Source: Lachnospiraceae bacterium YSB2008 (GTDB taxonomy: Bacteria; Bacillota; Clostridia; Lachnospirales; Lachnospiraceae). From it: DNA of 64,000 nucleotides. The notes beneath the pieces are model-generated. The model had not been told where the DNA came from. It searched no databases and worked only from the letters and a program-made list of their open reading frames with translations. The stretch lies in contig JHWR01000011.1 of the NCBI GenBank assembly GCA_000687655.1, positions 45,108-109,107 on the forward strand, in the 5' to 3' direction. A program made the translations under genes and the position numbers. Positions 54,508 to 64,000 of the stretch are shown here, in pieces (the stretch's first letter is position 1; each line of letters starts with the position of its first letter).

Positions 54508-55662
54508 TCAGAATTTCTTCTTTCTCTTCTTATGGTCACCGAACGAGAAACTGCCTGAAGAATCTGTAGCAGCTCTGGTCTGAACCTGAGTAACCTGCTC
54601 ATACTGATTAAGGATATTCTTCTGTTCCTCAGTAAGATTCTCAGGAACCTGAACTATAAGTGTTACGTAGTGATCACCACGAACATTCTTGTTCTTAAGT
54701 GTAGGAACACCCTTGCCCTTCAGCTTAACCTTGGTATTCGTCTGAGTACCAGGCTGAATCTCATAATTGTAAGGACCATCGATAGTATTGAGTGTGATCT
54801 TTCCACCAAGTGCAGCCTGAGTAAACGAAATAGGCTCTGAAGAATAGATATCATACTCTTTTCTTTCGAACTGTGGATGTCTGTCTACAAGGATAGTAAC
54901 AAGAAGATCTCCTCTTTCACCACCGTTTGTACCAGGCTCACCCATCTCACGAAGCCTTATACTCTGTCCGTTATCTATACCTGCAGGAACCTTGATCTGG
55001 ATAGTCTTCTTACTCTTAACATATCCTGAACCTGCACAGTTTGAACACTTGAACTTGATAAGCTTACCACTACCCTGACAGTCAGGACATGTAGTAACTG
55101 TTCTTGCCATACCGAAGAGTGACTGCTGTGTATAAACAACCTGTCCCTTGCCGCCGCACTTCGTACAATTTTCCGGTGGATGTCCCGGCTGAGCACCTGT
55201 TGCTTTACATACAGGACACTCATCTTTAAGCGGAAGTTCCATATCCTTCTGTGTACCGTATACAGCCTCTTCGAAAGATATACGAACTGTAGTCCTTATG
55301 TCTGCTCCTCTTACAGGACCATTTGAAGGACCTTTTCTGGCTCCACCGCCAAACATATCACCGAAGATATCACCGAAGATATCGCTCATATCTGCGAAGT
55401 CGAAACCGAATCCTGTTCCACCCTGGTTAGGATCGAATGCTGCATGACCGAACTGATCATACTTAGCTCTCTTCTCAGGATCACTGAGGATAGCATATGC
55501 CTCAGCAGCTTCCTTAAACTTCTCTTCAGCGACTGTATCGCCCGGATTTGCATCCGGATGATACTTCTTGGCAACTACTCTATATGCTTTCTTTATATCA
55601 CTATCAGATGCATTCTTGGAAACTCCCAGCACCTCATAGTAATCTCTTTTTTCATCTGCCAT
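54508..55662 (-). CDS. dnaJ: Chaperone DnaJ
   Basis: J domain with the HPD motif ([12 protein letters not shown], about 32-43), a Gly/Phe-rich linker, four CxxCxGxG-type zinc repeats ([33 protein letters not shown]) and the C-terminal substrate domain. Start is ATG at 55662; the upstream in-frame GTG is part of the ribosome site. 384 residues, normal. Confidence 0.96.
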   Translation of the reverse strand: MADEKRDYYEVLGVSKNASDSDIKKAYRVVAKKYHPDANPGDTVAEEKFKEAAEAYAILSDPEKRAKYDQFGHAAFDPNQGGTGFGFDFADMSDIFGDIFGDMFGGGARKGPSNGPVRGADIRTTVRISFEEAVYGTQKDMELPLKDECPVCKATGAQPGHPPENCTKCGGKGQVVYTQQSLFGMARTVTTCPDCQGSGKLIKFKCSNCAGSGYVKSKKTIQIKVPAGIDNGQSIRLREMGEPGTNGGERGDLLVTILVDRHPQFERKEYDIYSSEPISFTQAALGGKITLNTIDGPYNYEIQPGTQTNTKVKLKGKGVPTLKNKNVRGDHYVTLIVQVPENLTEEQKNILNQYEQVTQVQTRAATDSSGSFSFGDHKKRKKKF

Positions 55663-55695
55663 TATGGTCACCTTTTCCCTGTGTAAAAGATATTA

Positions 55696-57555
<1,860 letters not shown>

Positions 57556-57597
57556 TTAGAAAATGAATCATTTATTCTCTTTAATTAATTAAATGTA

Positions 57598-58266
57598 TTA
57601 GTTAGCAACCTTGACCATACTGTGACGAAGCACCTGGTCTTTGTACATATAACCCTTCTGCATCTCTTCAGCTACAACATTCTCGCCGAGTTCTTCATCC
57701 TCAACATGAATAACTGCATTGTGATAGTCAGGGTCAAACTGTTTTCCGACAGCATCCATAGGCACAACACCTATATTTGCGAGAGTATCCATAAGCTGCT
57801 TATAGATCATCTCTACACCTTCGGAGAAGGAATTCTTCTGATCCTCAGGTATTGAATCAAGAGCTCTCTCAAAATTATCTACAACCGGTAAAAGCTTCTC
57901 AAGAGTATCCTTTGCACCGATATCAAACATCTTTGAGTTCTCTTTTTCGTTTCTTGCTCTCGCATTATCAAATTCAGCGAGGAGTCTCTGATATTTCTCT
58001 TTGTTGCCTTCAGCAAGCTCTTTTGCAGCATCAAGTTCAGCCTGAAGCTTCTTTGAACCTTTTCTGTTCTGCTTTGGAACAGGCTTTGGTCTTTCTTTTT
58101 CTGCTTCCTCCAGAAGAACTTCTTTCTCTTCTGTTACGAAAGCTACTGTTCCTTCAGCCAACTCACCTGATTTGGCTTTCACATCAACTTCTTTGGCTAC
58201 GCTGCTGCCTTCTTCTTTTTCTTCCTTTAGCTCCCTAAGCATTCTGTCCATGCCTCTTGCAGCCAT
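57598..58266 (-). CDS. grpE: Nucleotide exchange factor GrpE
   Basis: 222 residues. The first ~80 residues are acidic and charged, then the dimerisation coiled coil and the C-terminal beta domain (GVVPMDAVGKQFDPDYHNAV). It shares one base with the hrcA stop (TAATG), so is translationally coupled. Confidence 0.95.
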   Translation of the reverse strand: MAARGMDRMLRELKEEKEEGSSVAKEVDVKAKSGELAEGTVAFVTEEKEVLLEEAEKERPKPVPKQNRKGSKKLQAELDAAKELAEGNKEKYQRLLAEFDNARARNEKENSKMFDIGAKDTLEKLLPVVDNFERALDSIPEDQKNSFSEGVEMIYKQLMDTLANIGVVPMDAVGKQFDPDYHNAVIHVEDEELGENVVAEEMQKGYMYKDQVLRHSMVKVAN

Positions 58267-59321
58267 TAATCTTCACCTCGCTTTTCATTTTTCCTAAATA
58301 TTGAATCCAGTTCTTCCGTAAGATTCTTCAGGGTTGACACAACCTTCTTGTAATCCATACGTTTGGGACCAATTATACCTATGGTACCCTTTGCTCCTTC
58401 GGGCAGTTCATAGGTGGAGGTTATGATCGAATAATTCTTCATATCCTGAACTGGAGATTCATCACCTATATAAATCTTAATCCCGTCTTTTTCATCTGAG
58501 CTGAGTGCTTCATCTGCAAGCTGATTGAGTCCTGACTTATCCTCGAAGGTTTCGAGAAGTGCCTGTGCCCTGGACATATCAGACAGCTCGTTGTACTTAA
58601 GTATATTCGACGCGCCGCTCGTGTATATCTGCATCTCTTCTGCATCCCTGACCGCATGTACTATGCCTTCAAATATGGATTCAAGTATATCAGCATATTC
58701 ACCGGCCTGTTGTTTCATGGTCTGCATCATCTCGAGATTGATCTCATCCACAGATATTCCCTGTAGAAATGTATTGAGCAGAATATTGAATTTTAATACT
58801 TCTTCATTGCTAAGAGGTCTTGATACATGAATCAGCTGATTTCTGGCGACATTGTTTCCTACAACTATGACAGCCAGCAGCTCTTCATCATCAACCTGAG
58901 ACAGCTGAATGAACTTAACGGTCTTGTTCAGAAGTCTCGGAGAAGTAACCATGGTAGCATACTGTGTATTGTAAGCCAGAACCTTTGCAACCTGCTTAAG
59001 AAGGTTCTCAAGCTTATCAACCCTTTCAAGTAACGCCCCCTGAGCCTTTTCAGTCTCAGTCTTCTCCTCCATCATAATATCTACATAAAAACGATATCCC
59101 TTGTCAGTGGGTATACGGCCTGCAGATGTATGTGGCTGGACTATGTATCCAAGTTCCTCAAGATCAGCCATTTCATTTCTTATTGTAGCTGAGCTTAAAT
59201 TGAGATCAGTATATTTGGATATAGTCCTTGAACCGACCGGTTCACCTGTCTCAAGATAATTAGCAATGATGGATTTCAGAATCTTGGCTTTTCGTTCGTC
59301 AAGACCATTTTCTAATTCCAA
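58266..59321 (-). CDS. hrcA: Heat-inducible transcription repressor HrcA
   Basis: Repressor of the dnaK operon, binding CIRCE. N-terminal winged helix with LDERKAKILKSIIANYLET and the later HrcA domains (IIGPKRMDYKKVVSTL near the end). The start is best placed at TTG 59321, with AAAGGCGGTG five bases upstream; the frame upstream runs into CIRCE and lacks a site. About 351 residues, normal. First gene of the operon. Confidence 0.95.
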   Translation of the reverse strand: MELENGLDERKAKILKSIIANYLETGEPVGSRTISKYTDLNLSSATIRNEMADLEELGYIVQPHTSAGRIPTDKGYRFYVDIMMEEKTETEKAQGALLERVDKLENLLKQVAKVLAYNTQYATMVTSPRLLNKTVKFIQLSQVDDEELLAVIVVGNNVARNQLIHVSRPLSNEEVLKFNILLNTFLQGISVDEINLEMMQTMKQQAGEYADILESIFEGIVHAVRDAEEMQIYTSGASNILKYNELSDMSRAQALLETFEDKSGLNQLADEALSSDEKDGIKIYIGDESPVQDMKNYSIITSTYELPEGAKGTIGIIGPKRMDYKKVVSTLKNLTEELDSIFRKNEKRGED

Positions 59322-59344
59322 TCGATCACCGCCTTTGTATCTTG

Positions 59345-59371
59345 TTAGCACTCAACTGAACCGAGTGCTAA
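59345..59371 (-). promoter_or_regulatory. CIRCE operator
   Basis: TTAGCACTC-N9-GAGTGCTAA, exact 9-base arms, 24 bp upstream of the hrcA start. HrcA binding here represses the operon. It also lies in the 5' UTR, so it can fold in the mRNA. Confidence 0.98.
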
Positions 59372-59382
59372 ACACTAGATTT

Positions 59383-59411
59383 AATCTAACACTTGCGACC
59401 ACCCATGTCAA
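59383..59411 (-). promoter_or_regulatory. Promoter of the hrcA-grpE-dnaK-dnaJ operon
   Basis: Perfect TTGACA (59406-59411), 17-base spacer, TAGATT (59383-59388) on the minus strand. Transcription would start at or just before CIRCE. Confidence 0.85.
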
Positions 59412-59465
59412 GGGATTTTTCGAAGGTTTTAGCTATATTTTTAGTTGATTTTTGCTATATTCAGT

Positions 59466-60662
59466 TTATTTTAAAAGGAAATCAGCCAGTATGACATTAC
59501 TTACGTCAATTCCCCTGTCTGTGAGCCTTACTGTATCACCGAAACTCTCCATAAAGCCCTGATCCGTATAGTAATTTATAACCTCACCATACACTTCATA
59601 CATATCTTTACCGAAGCGGTTTCTGAAGTCCTTTCTGCTCACACCTTTGGTCATACGCAGTCCAAGGAACATGTATTCCTCCATGCGGCTGTCAATGTAC
59701 ATGGTAGTAACAGATTCACGGAGCTTACGTGTTACTTCCTCATAAATAGACACTTTATCATTTATCTGTGCCAGCTTCATCTGAGCTGCTTCAATGATAT
59801 TTATATACTCAGCCAGGTCTTTCATATTGGTATATCTCTCACCCTTAAAGAACGAAGCTGCACCTATACCAAAGCCTATATACTCCTTACCGCTCCAGTA
59901 AACCATATTATGCCTGCACTCATATCCCGGCTTCGCATAATTTGAAAACTCATATCTTTCATAGCCTCCGGAAGAAAGCACCTTCTTAGTCATGGCATAC
60001 ATACGTCTGTCTGTTTCTTCATCAGGTATCTGAGCGAGAAGTTCTTTATTCTCTGCAAGCGGAGTTCCCTTCTCAACCTGAAGTGAATACGCCGAAATGT
60101 GCTCCGGCTCAAGCTCCATAACTCTTGTAAGCGTATCTACATAAGTATGAACATCCTGAGAAGGAATTCCTGACATAATATCTATATTAATATTCTTAAA
60201 ACCGGCACGTCTTGCTGAAGCATATCCATCTATGAATTCATCATAGTCATGTATTCTTCCAAGTACTGACAGAAGAGCCGGGTCTGCTGTCTGAAGTCCG
60301 AGAGAAAGTCTGTTAATTCCATAAGTAAGGTATGAAAGCAGATTCGTATATTTGAGAGTTCCCGGGTTTGCCTCCATGGAAATCTCAGCAAATTCATCAA
60401 CCTTGAAAACACTTCTGATACCATTCATAATACGCTCTATAAGAGCCTCATCGAGTATACTCGGAGTACCTCCACCAATATACACAGTCCTTACAAGGTA
60501 TCTGTCTGCAAATGGAGCGTACAGCCTCATCTCCTGGCACAGTGCATCTACATATCTTACCTTATCTGTAAAAGTAGAATCCGAAAAAGACAGAAAGTCA
60601 CAGTAGACACATTTCTGTACACAGAATGGTATATGAATATATAAACTAAGATCTTTTCTCAT
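59466..60662 (-). CDS. hemW: HemW (heme chaperone / radical-SAM HemN-like)
   Basis: Radical-SAM protein with CxxxCxxC in IHIPFCVQKCVYCDF (near residue 7-21), YIGGGTPSIL, and the HNMVYWSGKEYIGFG heme-related motif. It lacks the second cysteine of true HemN in the way HemW proteins do. ATG at 60662 with AGAGG upstream; the TTG at 60704 would abut the lepA stop. Length 398. It follows lepA in the conserved order. Confidence 0.93.
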   Translation of the reverse strand: MRKDLSLYIHIPFCVQKCVYCDFLSFSDSTFTDKVRYVDALCQEMRLYAPFADRYLVRTVYIGGGTPSILDEALIERIMNGIRSVFKVDEFAEISMEANPGTLKYTNLLSYLTYGINRLSLGLQTADPALLSVLGRIHDYDEFIDGYASARRAGFKNINIDIMSGIPSQDVHTYVDTLTRVMELEPEHISAYSLQVEKGTPLAENKELLAQIPDEETDRRMYAMTKKVLSSGGYERYEFSNYAKPGYECRHNMVYWSGKEYIGFGIGAASFFKGERYTNMKDLAEYINIIEAAQMKLAQINDKVSIYEEVTRKLRESVTTMYIDSRMEEYMFLGLRMTKGVSRKDFRNRFGKDMYEVYGEVINYYTDQGFMESFGDTVRLTDRGIDVSNVILADFLLK

Positions 60663-60704
60663 TACTATCCTCTTACCGGTTACACTTGCAGTTTCAGGTT
60701 CCAA

Positions 60705-62516
60705 TTACTCTTCGTCTAGTTTAAGAACGCTCATGAAGGCCTTCTGAGGTATCTCTACATTTCCGATCTGACGCATCCTCTTCTTGCCTTCCTTCTGCTT
60801 CTCAAGAAGCTTCCTCTTTCTGGTTATATCACCGCCGTAGCACTTGGCAAGGACATCCTTACGCATAGCCTTAACAGTTTCTCTGGCTATAACCTTGCCG
60901 CCGACAGCTGCCTGTATAGGTATCTCAAAGAGATGCCTTGGAATCTCTTCCTTCAGCTTCTCGCACATCTTCCTTCCTCGTTCGTAAGCAGAATCTGAGA
61001 ATACGATAAATGACAGCGCATCAACCTCTTCACGGTTAATAAGTATATCAAGCTTAACAAGCTTGGATCTTTCATAGCCCTTAAGCTCATAATCAAATGA
61101 AGCGTAGCCTCTTGATCTTGACTTAAGTGCATCAAAGAAATCATATATAATTTCATTAAGAGGAAGGTCGTATTTGAGCAACACTCTTGTCTGCTCTATG
61201 TATTCCATACTCTTATATACACCACGTCTCTCCTGACAGAGCTTCATTATGGCACCTGTAAACTCAGATGTAACCATTATCTCTGCAGCAACTATAGGTT
61301 CCTCCATGTAATCTATCTCAGATGGATCAGGGAGATTGGTAGGATTTGTGAGTTCTATCATCTCTCCATTTGTTTTATAAACTCTATATACAACGCCAGG
61401 AGCCGTCGTAACGAGATCAAGATTATACTCTCTCTCAAGTCTTTCCTGAATTACCTCAAGATGAAGAAGTCCGAGGAATCCGCATCTGAATCCAAAACCA
61501 AGAGCTACTGAAGTTTCAGGCTCATAGAAAAGCGACGCATCGTTAAGCTGAAGCTTTTCAAGCGCTTCTCTGAGTTCCGGATACTTAGCACCGTCTGCCG
61601 GATACATTCCACAGAATACCATAGGTCTGGCCTTTTTATAGCCCGGAAGTGCCTCTGCACAAGGATTTTCGGCATCGGTTACTGTATCACCGACTTCTGT
61701 ATCTCTGACATTCTTAAGGCTGGCTGTGATATAACCAACCATACCTGCAGATATTTCATCAGTAGGTATGAACTGTCCTGCGCCGAATATTCCAACTTCA
61801 ACAACATCAGCCTCAGCACCGGTCTCCATCATCCTTATCCTGCTGCCCTTATGTATGAAGCCATCAAACACACGGCAGAATATGATGACACCCTTATATG
61901 AATCATAAAGGCTGTCGAAAATCAGTGCCTTAAATGGAGCGTCATTGTTTCCATTCGGAGCAGGAAGTGTTGTAACAATCCTTTCGAGTACTTCTTCAAT
62001 ATTAATACCGTTCTTAGCTGATATAAGCGGAGCATCCTCTGCTACTATTCCTATAACATCTTCAATCTCAGCCTTAACTCTGTCAGGCTCAGCTGAAGGC
62101 AGATCTATCTTATTGATAACAGGAAGAACCTCGAGGTTATGGTCAACGGCCAGATATACATTTGCAAGTGTCTGCGCTTCTATACCCTGTGCTGCATCAA
62201 CTACAAGTATCGCACCTTCACAGGCTGCGAGGCTTCGGGATACTTCATAATTAAAGTCGACGTGGCCCGGAGTATCTATAAGATTAAAGATGTACTCTTC
62301 GCCATCCTTTGCCTTATAAATGATACGTACTGCCTGTGACTTTATGGTTATTCCACGTTCACGCTCAATATCCATATTGTCGAGAACCTGCGCCTGCATC
62401 TCACGTTCTGTGAGAGTACCGGTCTTCTCGATGATCCTGTCAGCAAGGGTGGACTTGCCGTGGTCGATATGAGCTATGATGCAGAAGTTTCTGATTTTGT
62501 TTTGATCTAAATGCAT
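60705..62516 (-). CDS. lepA: Translation elongation factor 4 (LepA)
   Basis: GTPase that acts on stalled or mis-translocated ribosomes. G1 [14 protein letters not shown]3 [13 protein letters not shown]4 NKIDL. Domains and length 603 normal. Start ATG at 62516. It is the first gene of the lepA-hemW run, 42 bp from hemW. Confidence 0.97.
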   Translation of the reverse strand: MHLDQNKIRNFCIIAHIDHGKSTLADRIIEKTGTLTEREMQAQVLDNMDIERERGITIKSQAVRIIYKAKDGEEYIFNLIDTPGHVDFNYEVSRSLAACEGAILVVDAAQGIEAQTLANVYLAVDHNLEVLPVINKIDLPSAEPDRVKAEIEDVIGIVAEDAPLISAKNGINIEEVLERIVTTLPAPNGNNDAPFKALIFDSLYDSYKGVIIFCRVFDGFIHKGSRIRMMETGAEADVVEVGIFGAGQFIPTDEISAGMVGYITASLKNVRDTEVGDTVTDAENPCAEALPGYKKARPMVFCGMYPADGAKYPELREALEKLQLNDASLFYEPETSVALGFGFRCGFLGLLHLEVIQERLEREYNLDLVTTAPGVVYRVYKTNGEMIELTNPTNLPDPSEIDYMEEPIVAAEIMVTSEFTGAIMKLCQERRGVYKSMEYIEQTRVLLKYDLPLNEIIYDFFDALKSRSRGYASFDYELKGYERSKLVKLDILINREEVDALSFIVFSDSAYERGRKMCEKLKEEIPRHLFEIPIQAAVGGKVIARETVKAMRKDVLAKCYGGDITRKRKLLEKQKEGKKRMRQIGNVEIPQKAFMSVLKLDEE

Positions 62517-62581
62517 TTCTATTTCCTTATATAATCTTTGATACTAATTTCGGTTCTTGTTGCAGTTATTATTTTAGATAC

Positions 62582-62729
62582 GATCAGCCGCTGACATATA
62601 TCTCGAAAACACGCCTCTCGGCTCCGCTTCGTCACGCAGCGGACGCTAAACTCATGAACAAATACTTGTTCATTCGTTAAGCGCCGGCGGTCTCAGAGGG
62701 TTTTCTCGTATACATGTCAGCGTCTGACC
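62582..62729. repeat. 148-bp palindromic element with nested hairpins
   Basis: Outer arms of ~29 bp (62582-62610 and 62700-62729, about 75-80% match; core GCTGACAT and CGCTGACAT) enclose a GC-richer centre. In the middle are ATGAACAA/TTGTTCAT arms around 4 bases, and a TCCGC/GCGGA side hairpin. No reading frame is visible. This is MITE- or REP-like, or a structured RNA. It lies in the 242-bp lepA-dtd gap. Confidence 0.75.
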
Positions 62730-62758
62730 TGTAAAAAAATTAAAAGCATATCAAAACA

Positions 62759-63205
62759 CTACAATTGATCACTATCTAATACAATTGTGAATGGACCTTG
62801 GTTGGTTAGCGATACTGTCATATGCGCCCCGAAGCTTCCTGTTTCAACCTTCGGTATTTCCAAACGGCATTTCTCTACTATATAGTCATATAATTTTTCA
62901 GCGTGGTCGGGTGCTCCGGCTTCTATAAACGATGGTCTGTTGCCCTTTTTACAATTTGCATATAGTGTGAACTGTGATATGAGAAGCAGTTCTCCGTTAA
63001 CATCTTTTATAGAAAGATTCGTCTTTCCGTCCTCATCTGAGAAGATACGAAGTCCTATAAGCTTCTTTATCATCTTATCAGCTACTGTCTCATCATCGCT
63101 GTTGCTGACTCCTATAAGAACCATATAGCCCTTGCCTATGGAACCTATAACTTTACCATCTACACTGACATTTGCTTCAGTCACTCTCTGAATTACGAAT
63201 TTCAT
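62759..63205 (-). CDS. dtd: D-aminoacyl-tRNA deacylase
   Basis: Removes D-amino acids from t[21 protein letters not shown] start, [20 protein letters not shown] and the later [17 protein letters not shown] motif. The frame extends to 63307, but the ATG at 63205 gives the usual 148 residues, although the ribosome site is weak. Confidence 0.95.
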   Translation of the reverse strand: MKFVIQRVTEANVSVDGKVIGSIGKGYMVLIGVSNSDDETVADKMIKKLIGLRIFSDEDGKTNLSIKDVNGELLLISQFTLYANCKKGNRPSFIEAGAPDHAEKLYDYIVEKCRLEIPKVETGSFGAHMTVSLTNQGPFTIVLDSDQL

Positions 63206-63331
63206 AATTAAATCAATTCCGCTCGGACATATAATCGAACGGATTTTATCCCTTTCTACGGATATATTACATTTTACAGCATGAGTAATATACCACAAAG
63301 CCCGCATCCTTGTAAAACGTTATATAAAATA

Positions 63332-63357
63332 TCCCCCGACCTTTTACAGTCGGGGGA
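63332..63357 (-). terminator. Terminator downstream of the sortase-tail remnant
   Basis: A GC-rich stem CCCCCGAC/GTCGGGGG with an 8-base loop, followed on the minus strand by ATATTTTATATAA. It ends transcription before dtd. Confidence 0.85.
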
Positions 63358-63383
63358 TTGGATCATAATCTTAAGATTATATC

Positions 63384-63556
63384 TTATTCCTTCTTATTCT
63401 TCTTTTTGATGACTATGATTGCTATGATAGCGATCAGACTGAGTGCCAGAAGTGTTATAAGAAGTATGAGCGGTACACTGTCGCCCGTCTTCTTGGTTGT
63501 CTTCTTCGTCTTTGTATCCGTAGTTGACTTGGAAATCTTCTCTTCTTCTTACTCAT
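63384..63556 (-). pseudogene. Frameshifted remnant of a cell-wall-anchored (sortase-tail) protein
   Basis: A reading frame ends at 63384 and translates as a Lys/Thr-rich stretch, then KTGDSVP, about 20 hydrophobic residues and KKKNKKE. This is the plan of a sortase signal (usual form LPxTG or PKTG), here with KKTG. The frame has an in-frame stop at 63549-63551 and no start. A good start (GGAGG, seven bases, ATG at 63556) lies two bases out of frame. A frameshift would join them. It is either a decayed gene, a sequence error, or a coding mystery. No larger gene is visible. Confidence 0.6.
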
Positions 63557-63662
63557 TCCATTTCCTCCAAATCACTGATACAACGTATATTTTTTATGTA
63601 TACTAAAAATTTATTAATGTGTAGAAATAGTCTATTATATTCTATTATAAAACCATAATAAA

Positions 63663-63790
63663 GTGAAGCCTCACACGACTAAAGTCGCGTGCTTCCCATA
63701 AATGCTTTTAAAGCACGTAGTCTCTTTAGGAGACGGGAACTACATTTCTACAGATACACCCCAAACTCAGATGCTTATGCGACGAATGTC
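63663..63790 (-). ncRNA. Predicted omega-RNA region of the IS605-type element
   Basis: The tnpB 3' end plus the right-end tail is where TnpB guide RNAs (omega-RNA) are made in this family. A 9-bp hairpin (CACGCGACT with AGTCGTGTG) precedes the end. The bases after 63663 (TTTATTATGG on the minus strand) would act as guide. Boundaries and function are inferred from the family. Confidence 0.4.
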
Positions 63791-64000
63791 ATAAGCTCCG
63801 CATTCAGGCTAATTAGTGTAGATAATGTGCAGGTGCTTCTCTTGGATACCTGAGGAACTTTTGCCTCAAGTTCCAACCTTGCCTTCGCAGGTAAGGATTT
63901 CAAGATTTCACGTATGAAATATCTGCTTCCTATGTTATAGGACGCTGATAAGTCACAGTTATATATTTTCCCACTATTGAATCTGCATACACTATAACTA
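63775..64000 (-). CDS. tnpB: TnpB-type RNA-guided nuclease, C-terminal part
   Basis: Partial: the 5' part is outside the window. The visible ~75 residues include SYSVC and YNCDLSASYNIG (the last RuvC-like Asp and C-terminal zinc site), then REILKSLPAKARLELEAKVP and STCTLSTLISLNAE, which match C-termini of clostridial TnpB proteins by memory. The stop is at 63775. TnpB cuts DNA guided by omega-RNA and helps keep the element. Confidence 0.85.
   Translation of the reverse strand, partial: SYSVCRFNSGKIYNCDLSASYNIGSRYFIREILKSLPAKARLELEAKVPQVSKRSTCTLSTLISLNAELMTFVA

Larger units (their letters stand above)
63663..64000 (-). mobile_element. Right end of an IS200/IS605-type element (window-truncated)
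   Basis: Minus strand, from the window end: the last ~75 codons of tnpB, an untranslated tail with a 9-bp hairpin (63672-63691), and a right end ending about TTCAC at 63663. The left end lies outside the window, so a tnpA gene cannot be excluded. Confidence 0.8.

Noticed and set aside
63554..63660. Long protein upstream of the sortase tail
   Set aside because: The region is AT-rich, has stops in all useful frames and looks like a 5' untranslated region.

Overview
The window looks like a chromosomal segment of a Lachnospiraceae-type Clostridia member (Butyrivibrio, Roseburia or Coprococcus-like). The DNA is AT-rich, ribosome binding sites are strong AGGAGG types, and some starts are TTG. Gene order is Firmicutes-like in several blocks: lepA-hemW-hrcA-grpE-dnaK-dnaJ, prmA-rsmE, ylxM-ffh-rpsP-khpA and rimM-trmD. 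An archaeal-type asd, the iorAB pair and a prepilin-like protein behind a c-di-GMP-I riboswitch fit a strictly anaerobic gut or rumen organism. Genus and species cannot be fixed from the sequence alone.

Layout. 0.1-2.8 kb: dprA and a comM/yifB-type AAA gene (minus). 3.0-4.1 kb: a membrane diguanylate cyclase (plus). 4.2-10.5 kb: two tandem CobW/G3E GTPases (one with a long His-rich metal-binding tract), glgB, a DUF1015 gene and a P-loop kinase-like gene. 10.6-25.1 kb: one long minus-strand amino-acid block, read in the order PF06541 membrane protein, iorA, iorB, paaK-like ligase, leuC, leuD, leuB, ilvD, ilvB, serC, serA, asd. 25.4-28.6 kb: carB (plus). 28.7-32.2 kb: GH32 sucrose hydrolase, GNAT, hisF, hisH. 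32.3-33.8 kb: a prepilin-like gene behind a consensus promoter, a c-di-GMP-I riboswitch and an intrinsic terminator. 33.8-36.9 kb: DUF6465-like gene, histidine kinase, response regulator, lipoprotein. 37-40.7 kb: trmD, rimM, khpA, rpsP, ffh, ylxM. 40.8-43.0 kb: a PD-(D/E)XK-like protein, a zinc-ribbon membrane protein with Pro/Gln repeats, and an HPr-like protein without the catalytic histidine. 43.1-45.7 kb: mtaB and thiI (plus). 45.8-48.7 kb: a 992-residue protein of unknown function with two different internal repeat families. 48.9 kb: tRNA-Glu. 49-62.5 kb: nifS-type desulfurase, phosphoesterase, rsmE, prmA, lipoprotein, dnaJ, dnaK, grpE, hrcA (CIRCE), hemW, lepA. 62.5-64 kb: a 148-bp palindromic element, dtd, a frameshifted sortase-tail remnant, and the right end of an IS200/IS605-type element with the last ~75 codons of tnpB.

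How the parts work together. The amino-acid block joins leucine/valine/isoleucine steps, serine synthesis, and aspartate semialdehyde formation to a 2-oxoacid:ferredoxin oxidoreductase plus acyl/aryl-CoA ligase. This suggests carbon can enter amino-acid synthesis by reductive carboxylation of arylacetic or branched-chain acids. The diguanylate cyclase makes the ligand that the riboswitch in front of the pilin-like gene should sense. The stress operon has the standard HrcA/CIRCE control.

Best candidates for something not well described: the 992-residue repeat protein beside tRNA-Glu, the c-di-GMP-controlled solitary prepilin-like protein, the CobW pair whose second member is fused to a TIGR03943/DUF1980-like domain, the 148-bp palindromic element, and the IS605 end with a predictable omega-RNA guide. 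I did not see a CRISPR array, a prophage, or a complete defence system.
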